Assembly: GCA_949752795.1 (NCBI GenBank)
Contig: OX457075.1
Span: forward strand, 8,724,701 to 8,788,700
DNA length: 64,000 nt
Source: Hyperoodon ampullatus
Taxonomy: Eukaryota > Chordata > Mammalia > Artiodactyla > Ziphiidae
Direction of reading: 5' to 3'
Below, piece after piece: positions 21,787 to 34,155 of this stretch (its first letter is position 1; each line of letters begins with the position of its first letter). Position numbers and translations under genes: made by a program. The notes below the pieces were generated by a model that was not told the DNA's origin, ran no database searches, and worked only from the letters and a program-made list of their open reading frames with translations.

Positions 21787-23209
21787 GATCAGTGTTTCTT
21801 GCGTGCTCCAACTCCTAGCACAGCGTGGCACATATATCTCAATTAATTGCCTTCAAATAGTTGTTAAATAAACAAATGGAACCAGATAGCTATAAACTTT
21901 GTCCAGGCATGTTTTAGAAGAAGGCTTTGCTCAGGTATAAACAGCAACCTCTTGACTGAAGTTTTTGGTAGGGAAATCTACTTCTAAATAAACTGGAAAG
22001 AGCCCTTTACTTCAAGACCTTAGAAGTAATATGAAGTTCAGTTAATAAAGCCAGACACCGTACTAGAGTACGAAGGCCATGCGCTGATTAAGCAGTTGAC
22101 ATAGACACAGACTTTCTAAAATGAAGGATAAAAAGTGATAAGGTCTGATTTTGTGTTGCCTTCCAATTTCTTCTCCTGAGGGTGCGGCGGGGAGGTGGGG
22201 GACTGCTGGTTGGCAGGTATGATGAAGAGAAGGGTCTTTCCTGACTTGGATGGTCTTAGAGGTTTGGAGTCTCTGGGGTGGCTTCTCTTCTCTCTCTCTG
22301 CCTCCCCCGTCTCTCTCTCTCTTCTACTCTAACTTGGCCTGTGCTCCTCCAGAGTGGTGGGAGTACTTTGGTGACCCTTGCCTTTTGCCAGCATAGCAGT
22401 TAACACCCAGCCTGGGTAAAATCTAGAAATTTTCCTTGGTGTCAGAAAACGTGTTTACCAATTATGTACTTACGTCAGATCCACTATATAAAGCCAGTGA
22501 ATGTAGAACTTTTTTGTGAAGATTTTGCAACAGCTCCTACTTCACAGTGAAGTTAAAGTGGCTCTAAGAAGGGAAGGTGGACAGATTCATGTACTCAAAT
22601 AACAAAGATGCCCCAGTCTTTCAGTCCATCACAAAGTAAAGAAGACGAAGGCAAAGAAGTTTAATGATAGCTAAAGAAGAACACCAGTGAAGTTGCAAAT
22701 ATGTCACTATTTCACAGTCTTTCAATTTTTTAGTTTGTTAAACACTGGACATTTCTCTGTTTCTTGTACAGCACTGGAATTTTTAATATTCCTGTACTCT
22801 GATTAAAAATCACTGTGGTCATATCTAGCTTTGATTATCTAACCATATTTCTAACCATGCTCTTAAATATGTTAAAGTGGAAGTAATTCTCCTTCTGTCT
22901 TAACACCCAATGAAGTATTTTGTACTTAAGTACTTAGTAAATATTTTAAAACTTTAATGGTATCCAGCTGTGGCTATTCAGTTTATAAATATTTTCCTCC
23001 CTGGACCCCACACCTACCACTACAGGCATGTAAACCATACTCATGTTGACCAAGTTACTATTTCCTCAACCAATGAATGTTCCCAGCATCTACAGTCGAT
23101 CTAGAGCTTCACTGGAAATGCACTTGAAGACTTTACTAAACTTTCATTAACTGCAATGATTGTCTCCCCCAGTGTTTATTGTTTGTAAGAACACTCAACT
23201 ATCTGTTCA
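21787..23209. other. Unique sequence with CT-rich patch
   Basis: No gene. A CT-rich low-complexity patch lies at about 22285-22328, preceded by a G-rich stretch at about 22180-22203. Confidence 0.4.
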
Positions 23210-23365
23210 CACCAGCCCTTCATTATTTGGTTCCTAAGTACAGGTCTTCTCTCTGCATCTAATTTGTGAGTTTCTTTTGAGAAGCCATCATACTTTGTGC
23301 CTCTTCAACATTCCTTATAGTATTTGACCCAATGCAAGGCACAGCATTCCAATGTACACCATCAT
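23210..23365 (+). repeat. Probable L2 fragment
   Basis: 'ggtcttctctctgcatctaatttgtgagtttcttttgag', then 'ctcttcaacattccttatagtatttgacccaatgcaaggcacagc', in the order of an L2 3' end. Diverged. Confidence 0.5.
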
Positions 23366-23601
23366 CAATCAATTATACTTAATCTAAGCTTCAGTTAGGA
23401 AAAGGGAGCCAGAGAAAAGGAGAATTGCCATTTTCACAGAAACCATAAACAGAGGCAGCTGTACTATATGGGGCTAACATGGGTAGGGAAGCAATCAGGG
23501 TTTATTGCCTCTTAATCACCAAATGTCATGCCTCAACTTCTCAGACTTGGCTTCCCATATTTTTCATGAGATATGGGGACTGATTTGTCTTCTTTTCTTT
23601 T
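23366..23601. other. Unique sequence
   Basis: Nothing recognised. Confidence 0.4.
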
Positions 23602-25343
23602 AAAAAGGAGCCCTGCCTGAAAAGACAGTCTCTTCAGGAAATGGTGTTGGGAAAACTGGACAGCCACATGCAAAAGAATAAAACTGGAGTACTTTCTCAC
23701 ACCATATACAAAAAAAACTCAAAATGGTTAAAGATTTAAATGTAAAACCTGAAACCTTAAACCTCCTAGAAGAAAACATAGGCAGTAAGCTCTCTGACAT
23801 CGGTCTTAGCAATATTTTTTTGGATAGGTCTCTTCAGGCAAGGGAAACAAAAGCAAAAATAAACAAATGGGACTACTCAAATTAAAAAGCTTTTGCACAG
23901 TGAAGGAAACTATCAACAAAATGAAAGCCCACCTACTGAGTGGGAGAAAATATTTGCAAGCAATACATCACATAAGGGCTAATATCAAAAATGTACAAAG
24001 AACTCACATAATTTAACATTAAAAAACCAAACAAACCAATTGAAAATGGGCAGAAGATCTGAAAAGACTTTTTTTTTTAAGAAGACATATGGATGGGCAA
24101 GAGGCACATGAAAAGATGCACATCAACTAATCATCAGGGAAACGCAAATCAAGACCAGAATGAGATATCATCTCACATCTGTCAGAATGGTTATTATCAA
24201 AAAGATAGCAAATAACAAGTGTTGGTGAGGGTGTGGAGAAAAGGGAATGCTCATACACTGTTGGTGGGAATGTAAACTGATTCAACCACTGGGGACAACA
24301 GTATGGAGGTTCCTCAAAAAATTTAAAATAGTACCACCATCCCATCTAGCACTTCTATTCCTGGATATTTATCCAAAGAAAAAAAAAGACACTAATTTGA
24401 AAAGATATATACACCCCTATGTTCATCGCAGCATTATTTGCAATAGCCAAGATATGGAAGCAACCTAAGTGTCCATCAATAGATGAATGGTTAAAGAAGA
24501 TACGGGGTATATATATACATACATAAACAATGGAACATTACTCAGCAGTAAAAATAACAAAATCTTGCTATTTGCTACAACATGGATCGGCACAGAAGAT
24601 ATTATGCTGAGTGAAAGAAGTCAGACAAAGACAAATACTACATGATTTCACTTATATATGGAAATATGGAATATAAAAAGCAAAACAAAGAAACAAACAA
24701 AAATTAGATACATAGAACAAACAAGTGGTTGCCAGAGGGGAGAGCTGTGTGCAAAGGGGGAGAGAAATGGATAAGTGAGATTAAGGGGTACAAACTTTCA
24801 GTTACAAAATAAACGAGTCATGTGTATGAAATGTACAGTGTGGGGAATTTAGTCAATAACTATCTTTGTATGGTGACAGATAGTAACTAGACTTATCGTG
24901 GTGATCATTTTGAAATGTGTACAAATATTGAATCACTATGTTGTGTACCAGGACTAACACAGTGTTGTAGGTCAATTATGTTTCAAAAACAAACAAGCAA
25001 ACAAACTCTTAGAAAAAGAAATCAGATTTGTGGTTACCAGAGGTGAGGGGTGAGGGAGGGGGAATTGGATGAAGGCAATCAAAAGATTACAAACTTCCAG
25101 TTACAGGATAAATAAGTACTAGGGATGTCCTGTGCAGCATGATGACTATAGTTAGCCCTGCTCTGTGTTATGTATGCACGTTGATATGAGAGTAAATCCT
25201 AAGAGCTCTCATCACCGGGAAACATTTTGTCTCTTTCTATGTCTTTAATTTTGTATCAAAGGAAATGATGGATGTTAACTTGGGGGTAATCAGAAAACAA
25301 AAAAGAAACAAACAAAAAACAAAATGAAAAAGAAGCCCTGCCT
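23602..25343 (+). mobile_element. 5'-truncated L1 with two tandem 3' UTR copies
   Basis: The insert is about 23619-25326. It starts in ORF2 after the reverse transcriptase ('aggaaatggtgttgggaaaa', 'gcttttgcacagtgaaggaaac') and runs through the ORF2 C-terminus ('aagtgtccatcaatagatga') to about 24650. Two 3' UTR units follow: 'gtggttgccagagg' at 24725-24738 and 'gtggttaccagagg' at 25030-25043, about 305 bp apart and separated by an A-rich stretch near 24980-25010. Duplications aaaaaggagccctgcct (23602-23618) and aaaaagaagccctgcct (25327-25343) enclose everything. ORF2 is broken by stops and frameshifts. Confidence 0.85.
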
Positions 25344-26334
25344 ACCTGTTTCTCCAGATTCCTCCCCTAAAAGCCAACTTTAAGAAAATTTTCTTCTTTG
25401 CTGCCTCCTTAAAATACACACATTGACCTTTTTTACTGAAAATTTTATCTCTAATCTTTAGGACTAAATGGAGGAAAGAAGACAGTAAAAAACAAACTGT
25501 CTATACCTAGGATTTGAGATGTGTTTTATCTCACAAATGTCAGGAGTCGTTTGTTCATAATCTACTGTTTCTGATTTTCCAGCTTAGATTCATCTGGAAG
25601 CCAGATGAATTTCTGCACTTCTAGGGCCAGGAGCTCATCAAATCTTTCCCCCTCTAGCCTCTGTCTCACACATCTTCAGATGCCTTTAGTCCTCTAGGTT
25701 TTCAAACAGCTTCCTACACAAAGACCCCTTTTCCTAGTGGATAAAAGTGTAAATATTGTGTCCCTTCAAAATTCTGCTCGTCTGCAGTGGGTTGTTAGTG
25801 CGTTTGAGAATGTCCTGATAAGTAGATTCTGGCTTCAGTTAAGGTCCTCGCCTATAGAGAAATGATTGCTTTGTTGTGCATGGCTCCTATGTACACATAA
25901 CCCTCAGCCCTTGATCTACACCTCCCAACCAAGGATTCATTTCCTCTCTGGATCGTGTGGTACATTACTTTAATCACACTTTTTTGTCTGCATGATCAAA
26001 TTCATGTTTTCGTACCCTTTTATTGCATTTGCCCTGCCAACCCCACTTTTGGACCAACCTATCCATCTACTTTCTCAGCTCCTACATATATGGGCGATGA
26101 TATAGGAAGAAAGAAATAACACCATTGCACAGACTACAGTCCCTATATTTTACGGTGTAACCTTCTGGCCCCACCCTCAGCGAGGCTCTCAGCCATATTT
26201 GAAAACCCTATTGTGTATCCTTGAAGAGATCTCTCTCCCATTTCTTACAGGGGTTACTCAAAACCTTTTAAAAATTTCACTTAGTTTATCTCCTTTTCCT
26301 TCAATCCTACCTTTCTTACAGTTTCAATGTTTTT
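25344..26334. other. Unique sequence
   Basis: No gene or named repeat recognised. Confidence 0.4.
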
Positions 26335-26425
26335 GTAAGGAATCAAGAAATTGTATATAAAGAACTTAGCATGGTGCCTAACACAGAACAAAAATTTAAT
26401 AAAGGTTAACTATTGCTATTATTAA
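26335..26425 (+). repeat. MIR 3'-end fragment
   Basis: 'tatataaagaacttagcatggtgcctaacacagaacaaaaatttaataaaggttaactattgctattatta' matches the MIR 3' end. Confidence 0.65.
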
Positions 26426-26598
26426 ATAATTAGAACATGCAGCAAGGAGGAAATAAAATTACACAGAAGACTACCATCTAGAGATATTTACTATTCAGCA
26501 GTTTTTATTTTAACAGACAATACTTTAATGTTATTTCCTCAAAAACATAAATATTAATTTATCAATTATTTATTTAAAGTTAAACAGAGGGGGCACTT

Positions 26599-26609
26599 CA
26601 AGATGGCGG
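26599..26609 (+). promoter_or_regulatory. YY1-type motif at L1 5' end
   Basis: caagatggcgg begins about 10 bases inside the element. In human L1 a YY1 site at the same place directs transcription from the element's first base. Here it marks the 5' end as complete. Whether it is bound is not known. Confidence 0.6.
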
Positions 26610-28060
26610 AGGAGTAAGATATGGAGATCACCTTCCTTCCCACAAATACATCAAAAATACATGCACATGTGGAACAACTCCTACAGAACACCTACTGAAT
26701 GCTGGCAGAAGACCTCAGACTTCCCGAAAGGCAAGAAACTCCCCCACGTACCTGGGTAGGGTAAAAGAAAAAGGAAAAAACAGAGACAAAAGAATAGGGA
26801 CAGGACCTGCACCTCTGGGAGGGAGCTGTGAAGGAGGAAAGGTTTCCACACACTAGGAAGCCCCTTCACTGGCAGGGACATGGGGTGGCAGTGGGGAAGC
26901 TATGGAGCCATGGAGGAGAGCACAGCAACAGGGGTGCAGAGGGCAAAGCGGAGAGATTCCCGCACAGAGGATCGGTGCCGACCAGCACTCATCAGCCCAA
27001 GAGGCTTGGGTGCTCACCCACCAGGGCTGATGGGGGCTGGAAGCTGAGGCTCGGGCTTCTGAGGTCAGATCCCAGGGAGAGGACTGGGGTTGGCTGCGTG
27101 AACACAGCCTGAAGGGAGCTAGTGCACCACAGCTAGCCAGGAGGGAGTCCAGGAAAAAGTCTGGACCTACCTAAGAGGCAAGAGACCATTGTTTCAGGGT
27201 GCGCAAGGAGAGGGGATTCAGAGCACCGCCTAAACTAGCTCCAGAGATGGGCACAAGCCATGGCTATCAGCTCGGACACCAGAGACGGGCATGAGATGCA
27301 AAGGCTGCTGCTGTAGCCACCAAGAAGCCTGTGTGCAAGCACAGGTCACTCTCCACACCACCCCTCCTGGGACTCTGTGCAGCCTGCCACTGCCAGGGTC
27401 CCGTGATCCAGGGACAACTTCCCCGGGAGAACACACGGCACACCTCAGGGTGTTGCAACGTCATGCTGGCCTCTGCGCCGCAGGCTCGCCCCGCATCCCG
27501 TACCACTCCCTCCCTCTGGCCTGAGTGAGCCAGAGCCCCCAAATCACCTGCTACTTTAACCCTGTCCTGACAGAGAGAAGAAAAGACACCCTCAGGTGAC
27601 CTACACGCAGAGGCGGGTCCAAATCCAAAGCTGAAACCCAGGAGCTGTTCGAACAAAGAAGAGAAAAGGAAATCTCTCCATGCAGCCTCAGGAGCAGTGG
27701 ATTAAATCTCCACAATCAACCTGATGTACCCTGCATCTCTGGAATACCTGAATAGACAATGAATCATCCCAAAATTGAGGCAGTGGACTTTGGGAGCAAC
27801 TGTAGACTTGGGGTTTGCTTTCTGTGTCTAATTTGTTTCTAGTTTTGTGTTTAACTTAGTTTAGTATTTAGAGCTTGTTATCACTGGTAGATTTGTTTAT
27901 TGATTTGGTTGGTCTCTTCCTTTTTTCATATATATATATATTTTTTTCCTTTTTTTCTGTTTGTGAGTGTGTATGTGTATGCTTCTTTGTGTGATTTTGT
28001 CTGTATAGCTTTGCTTTTACCATTTGTCCTAGGGTGCTGTCTGTCCGGATTTTTTTTTTT

Positions 28061-28390
28061 TAAGTATAGTTTTTATTTTTTTAATTTTTATTTTTTAAAT
28101 TTTTTTATTTTTGGCTGTGTTGGGTCTTCACTTCTGTGTGAGGGCTTTCTCTAGTTGCAGCGAGTGGGGGCCACTCTTCATCGTGGTGCGTGGGCCGCTC
28201 ACTACCGTGGCCTCTCTTGTTGCAGAGCACAGGCTCCAGATGCGTAGGCTCAGTAGCTGTGGCTCATGGGCCCAGTTGCTCCGCGGCATGTGGGATCCTC
28301 CCAGACCAGGGCTCGAACCCGTGTCCTTTGCATTGGCAGGCAGACTCCCAACCACCGCGCCACCAGGGAAGCCCCTAAGTATAGTTTTTA
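28061..28390 (-). mobile_element. CHR-type SINE nested in L1 5' UTR
   Basis: The SINE spans about 28076-28375 in antisense. It is a longer, older CHR form: 'ggctgtgttgggtcttcact', 'gagggctttctctagttgcagcgagtggggg', then the CHR-2-like body and the tRNA-like head at 28330-28374. A perfect 15-bp duplication, taagtatagttttta, lies at 28061-28075 and 28376-28390. It is younger than the L1 it interrupts. Confidence 0.93.
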
Positions 28391-29064
28391 GAACTTGTGG
28401 ATTGGTGGATTTGTTTTTTGGTTTGGTTGCTCTCTTCTTTCTTTCTTTTTTTAATTACTTTTCAATTTTTTTATTTTTAATAATATTTTTTAATTTTTTA
28501 ATTTAATAACTTATTTTATTTTTTTAGTTAATTTATTTTTCTTTCTTTTTCTCCCTTTTCTTCTGAGCCTTGTGGCTGACAGGGTCTTGGTGCTCTGGCT
28601 GGGTGTCAGGCCTGAGCCTATGATGTGGGAGAGCTGAGTTCAGGACATTGGTCCACCAGAGACCTCCTGGCTCAAGGTAATATCAAAGAGCGAAAGCTCT
28701 CCCAGAGATCTCCATCTCAATGCTAAGACCCAGCTCCACTCAATGACCAGCAAGCTATAGTGCTGGACACCCTATGCCAAACAACTAGTAAGACAGGAAC
28801 ACAACCCCACACATTAGAAGAGAGGCTGCCTAAAATCATAATAAGGTCACAGACACCCCAAAACACACTACCAGATGCAGTCCTGCCCACCAGAAAGACA
28901 AGATCCAGCTTCACCCACCAGAACACAGGCACCAGTCCCCTCCACCAGGAAGCCTACACAACTCACTGTACCAACCTTACCCACTGGGGGCAGACACGAA
29001 AAACAACAGGAACTACGAACCTGCAGCCTGCGAAAAGGAGACCCCAAACACAGTAAGTTAAGCA

Positions 29065-29909
29065 AAATTAGAAGACTAAACAAATGAAGAAGAACTAGGC
29101 AGTCTACTTGAAAAAGAATTCAGAGAAATGATAGTAAATATGATCCAAAATCTTGGAAATAGAATGAAGAAAATACAAGAAACGCTTAACAACGACCTAG
29201 AAAAACTAAAAAGCAAACAATGATGAATACCAAAATAAATTAAATTAAAAAATCTCTAGAAAGAATCAATAGCAGAAAACTAAGGCAGAAGAACAGATAA
29301 GTAACCTGGAAGAAAAAAAATAGTGGAAGTAACTACTGCAGAGCAGAATAAAGAAAAAAGAATGAAAAGAATTAAGGACAGTCCCAGAGATCTCAGGGAC
29401 TACATTAAATGCACCAACATTCTAATTATGGGGGTCCCAGAAGAAGAAGAGAAAGAAAAAGGGACTAAGAAAATACTTGAAAAGATTATAGTTGAAAACT
29501 TCCCTAATATGGGAATGGAAATAGTCAATCAAGTCCAGGAAATTCAGAGTCCCATTCAGAATAAAACCAAGGAGAAACACGGCAAGACACATATTAATCA
29601 AACTACCAAAAACTAAATACAAAGAAAAAATATTAAAAGCAGCAAGGGAAAAGCAACAAAAAACATACTAAGGGAATCCCCATAAGGTTAACAGCTGATC
29701 TTTCAGCAGAAACTCTGCAAGCCAGAAGGGAGTGGCAGGACATACTTAAAGTGAGGAAAGGGAAAAACCTACAACCAAGATTACTCTACCTAGCAAGGAT
29801 CTCATTCAGATTCGACAGAGAAATTAAAACTTTTACAGACAAGCAAAAGCTAAGAAAATTCAGCACCACCAAACCAGCTTTACAACGAATACTAATGGAA
29901 CTTCTCTAG
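29065..29909 (+). pseudogene. L1 ORF1 remnant
   Basis: This is the decayed gene for L1 ORF1 protein, the RNA-binding chaperone that coats L1 RNA. The best-kept part is an open frame at 29323-29616. It includes the turn into the RNA-recognition domain (Ile-Met-Gly-Val-Pro-Glu-Glu-Glu-Glu) and the following Glu-Asn-Phe-Pro-Asn-Met. The C-terminal domain is readable in other frames to about 29907-29909 (TAG). The expected start near 29068 reads ATT instead of ATG, and the N-terminal coiled-coil part is shortened and contains stops. ORF2 follows after about 57 bp, the normal L1 arrangement. The exact start is inferred. Confidence 0.75.
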
Positions 29910-32517
29910 GCAGGAAACACAGAGAAGGAAAAGACCTACAATAACAAACCCAAAACAATTAAGAAAATGGTAATAAGAACATACATATTGATAACTACCT
30001 TAAATGTAAATGGATTAAACACTCCAACCAAAAGACACAGACTGGCTGAATGGATGCAAAAACAACACCTGTATATATGCTGTCTGCAAGAGACCCACTT
30101 CAGACCTAGGGACAAATAAAGACTGAAAGTGAGGGGATAGAAAAAGATATTTCATGTAAATGGAAATCAAAAGAAAGCTGGAGTAGCAATTCTCATATCA
30201 GACAAAATACACTTTAAAATAAAGACTATTACAAGAAAAAAAGAAGGACACTATATAATGATCAAGGGATCATTCTAAGAAGAAGATATAACAATTGTAA
30301 ATATTTATGCACCCAACATAGGAGCACCTCAATATATAATGCAAATGCTAACAGCCATAAAAGGGGAAATCGACAGTAATACAATAAGAGTAGGGGACTT
30401 TAACACCCCACTATGACCAATGGACAGATCATCCAAAATGAAAATAAATAAGGAAACACAAGCTTTAAATGATACATTTAAAAAGATGGACTTAATTGAT
30501 ACTTATAGGACATTCCATCCAAAAGCAACAGAATACACTTTCTTCTCAAGTGCTCATGGAACATTCTCTGGATAGATCATATCGTGGTCACAAATCAACC
30601 CTTGGTAAATTTTTAAAAACTGAAATTGTATCAAGTATCTTCTGTGATGACAACGCTATGAGACTAGATATCAATTACAGGAAAAAAATCTGTAAAAAAT
30701 ACAAACATGTGGAGGCTAAACAATACTCTCCTGAATAACCAAGAGATCACTGAAGACATTAAAGAGGAAATGAAAAAATACCTAGAAACAAATGACAATG
30801 AAAAGACGATGACCCAAAACCTATGGGATGCAGCAAAAGCATTTCTAAGAGGGAAGTTTATAGCAATACAATCTTACCTCAAGAAACAAGAAACATCTCA
30901 AATAAACAACCTAATCTTACATCTAAAGCAATTAGAGAAAGAAGAACAAAACCCCCCAAGTTACCAGAAGGAAGGAAACATAAACATCAGATCAGAAATA
31001 AATGAAAAAGAAATGAAGAAAATGACAGCAAATATCAATAAAACTAAAAGCTATTTTTTAAGAAGATAAACAAAACTGATAAGCCATTAGCCAGACTCAT
31101 CAAGAAAAAAAGGGAGAAGATTCAAATCAATAGAATTAGAAATGAAAAAGGAGAAGTAACAACTGACACTGCAGAAATACAAAAGATCATGAGAGATTAC
31201 TAAAAGCAACTATATGCCAGTAAAATGGACAACTGTAAGAAATGGGCAAATTCTTAGAAATGCACAACCTTTCGAAACTGAACCAGGTAGAAATAGAAAA
31301 TATAAACAGACCAATCACAAGCACTGAAATTCAACTGTGATTAAAAATCTTCCAACAAACAAAAGCCCAGGACCAGATGGCTTCACACACAAATTCTATC
31401 AAACATTTAGAGAAGAGCTAACACCTGTCCTTCTCAAACTCTTCCAAAATATAGTAGAGAGAGGAACACTCCCAAACTCATTCTACGAGGCCACCATCAC
31501 CCTGATACCAAAACCAGACAAAGATGTCACAAAAAAAGAAAACTACAGATCAATATCACTGATGAACATAGATGCAAAAATCCTCAACAAAATACTAGCA
31601 AACAGAATCCAACAGCACATGAAAAGGATCATACACCATGATCAAGGGGGTTTATCCCAGGAATGCAACGATTCTTCAGTATAGGCAAATCAATGTGATA
31701 AACCATATTAACAAATTGAAGGAGAAAAACCATATGATCACCTCAATTGATGCAGAAAAAGCTTTTGACAAAATTCAACACCCATTTATGATAAAAACTC
31801 TCCACAGTGTGAGCATAGAAGAAACCTACCTCAACATAATAAAGGCCATATATGACAAACCCACAGCCAACATCATTCTCAACAGTGAAAAACTGAAACC
31901 ATTTCTACTAGGATCAGGAACAAGACCAAGTTGCCCACTCTCACCACTATTAATCAACATAGTTTGGAAGGTTTAGCCACAGCAGTCAGAGAACAAAAAG
32001 AAATAAAAAGAATCCAAATCAGAATAGAAGAAGTAAAACTGTCATTGTTTGCAGATGACATGATACTATACACAGAGAATCCTAAAGATGCTACCAGAAA
32101 ACTATTAGAGCTAATCAATTAATTTGTAAAGTTTCAGTATACAAAATTAATGCACAAAAATCTCTTGCATTCCTATACACTAACAACATAAGTTCAGAAA
32201 GAGAAATGAAGGAAACACTCCCATTCAGCACTGCCACAAAAAGAATAAAATACCTAGGAATAAACCTACCTAAGGAGACAAAGTCCTGGATGCAGAAAAC
32301 TATAAGATACTGCTGAAAGAAATTAAAGATGATACAAACAGATGGAGAGCTATACCATGTTCTTGGAGTGTAAGAATCAACATTGTGAAAATGATTATAC
32401 TACCCAAAGCATTCTACAGATTCAATGCAATCCCTATCAAACTACCAGTGGCATTTTTCACAGAACCAGCATAAAAAATTTCATAATTTGTATGGAAACA
32501 AAAAAGACCCCGAATAG

Positions 32518-32906
32518 CCAAAGCAATCTTTTTTTGAAATTTAATTTTATTTATTTATTATTTTATTTATTTGGCTGCATTGGGTCTTTGTTGTTCCGCG
32601 CAGGCTTTCTCTAGTTGTGGCGAGTGGGGACAACTCTTTGTTGCGGTGTGCAGGCTTCTCATTGTGGTGGCTTCTCTTGTTGCAGAACATGGGCTCTAGG
32701 TGTATGGGCTTCAGTAATTGTAGCACGTGGGCTCAGTAGTTGTGGCTCACAGGCTCTAGAGTGCAGGCTCAGTAGTTGTGGCACATGGGCTTGGTTGCTC
32801 TATGGCATGTGGGATCTTCCTGGATCAAGGCTCAAGCCCATGTCCCCTGCATTGGCAGGCGAATTCTTAACCACTGCACCACCAGGGAAGCCCCCAAAGC
32901 AATCTT
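32518..32906 (-). mobile_element. Long CHR-type SINE nested in L1 ORF2
   Basis: The SINE is about 32531-32893 in antisense, the longest CHR copy here. It has the tRNA-like head at its right end and an internal expansion of three copies of a ~22-bp unit (ggctcagtagttgtggc type) near 32707, 32729 and 32764. A perfect 13-bp duplication, ccaaagcaatctt, lies at 32518-32530 and 32894-32906. CpG decay is stronger than in the CHR-2 copies, which indicates an older insertion. Confidence 0.93.
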
Positions 32907-34136
32907 GAGAAAGAAAAACAGAGCTGGAGGAATTAGGCTCCCAGTCTTCAGACTATACTACAAAGCTACAGTAATCAAGACAGTATGGTACTGGCACAAA
33001 AAGAAATATATAGATCAATGCAACAGGATAGAAAGCCCAGAGGTAAACCCACGCACATATGGTCACCTTATTTTTGATAAACGAGGCAAGAATATACAAT
33101 GGAGAAAAGACAGCCTCTTCAATAAATGGTGTTGGGAAAACTGGACAGCTATATGTAAAAGAATGAAATTAGAACATTCCCTAACACCATACACAAAAAT
33201 AAACTCAAAATGGATTAAAGACCTAAATGTAAGGCCAGAAACTATCAAACTCTTAGAGGAAAACAAAGGCAGAACATTCTATGACATAAATCAAAGAAAG
33301 ATCCTTTTTGACCCACTTTCTAGAGAAATGAAAATAAAAACAAAAATAAACAAATGGGACCTAATGAAACTTAAAAGCTTTTGCACAGCAAAGGAAACCA
33401 TAAACAAGACCAAAAGACAACCCTCAGAATGGGAGAAAATATTTGGTAACAAAGCAACTGACAAAGGATTAATCTCCAAGATTTACAAGTAGCACATGCA
33501 GCTCAATACCAAAAAAACAGACAACCCCATCCAAAAATGGGCAGAAGACCTAAATAGACATTTCTCCAAAGAAGATGTACAGATTGCCAACAAACACATG
33601 AAAGGATGCTCAACATCACTAATCATTAGAGAAATGCAAATCAAAACTACAATGAGGTATCACCTCACACCAGTCAGAATGGCCATCACCAAAAAATCTA
33701 CAAACAATAAATGCTGGAGAGGGTGTGCAGATAAGGGAACCCTCTTGCACTGTTGGTTGGAATGTAAATTGGTACAGCCACTATGCAGAACAGTATGGAG
33801 GTTCCTTAAAAATCTAAAAATAGAACTACCATATGAGCCAGCAATCTTGATACTGGGCATGTATCCTGAGAAAACCATAATTCAACAATGGTCATGTACC
33901 ACAATGTTCACTGCAGCTCTGTTTACAATAACCAGGACATGGACGCAACCTAAGTGCCCATTGACAGATGAATGGATAAAGAAAATATGGCACATATATA
34001 CAATGGAATATTAGCCATAAAAAGAAACTAAATTGAGTTATCTGTAGTGAGGTGGATGGACCTAGAGACTGTCATACAGAGTAAAGTAAGTCAGAAAGAG
34101 AAAAATACCACATGCTAACACATATATATGGAATCC

Positions 34137-34155
34137 AAAAAAAAAAAAAAAAAAG
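34137..34155. repeat. Poly-A run at start of L1 3' UTR
   Basis: An A-only run of about 19 bases after 'atatatggaatcc', where L1 3' UTRs often have an A-rich stretch. Confidence 0.85.

Noticed and set aside
27230..27656. 129-residue minus frame and overlapping plus frames
   Set aside because: It lies in the GC-rich 5' UTR of the full-length L1.
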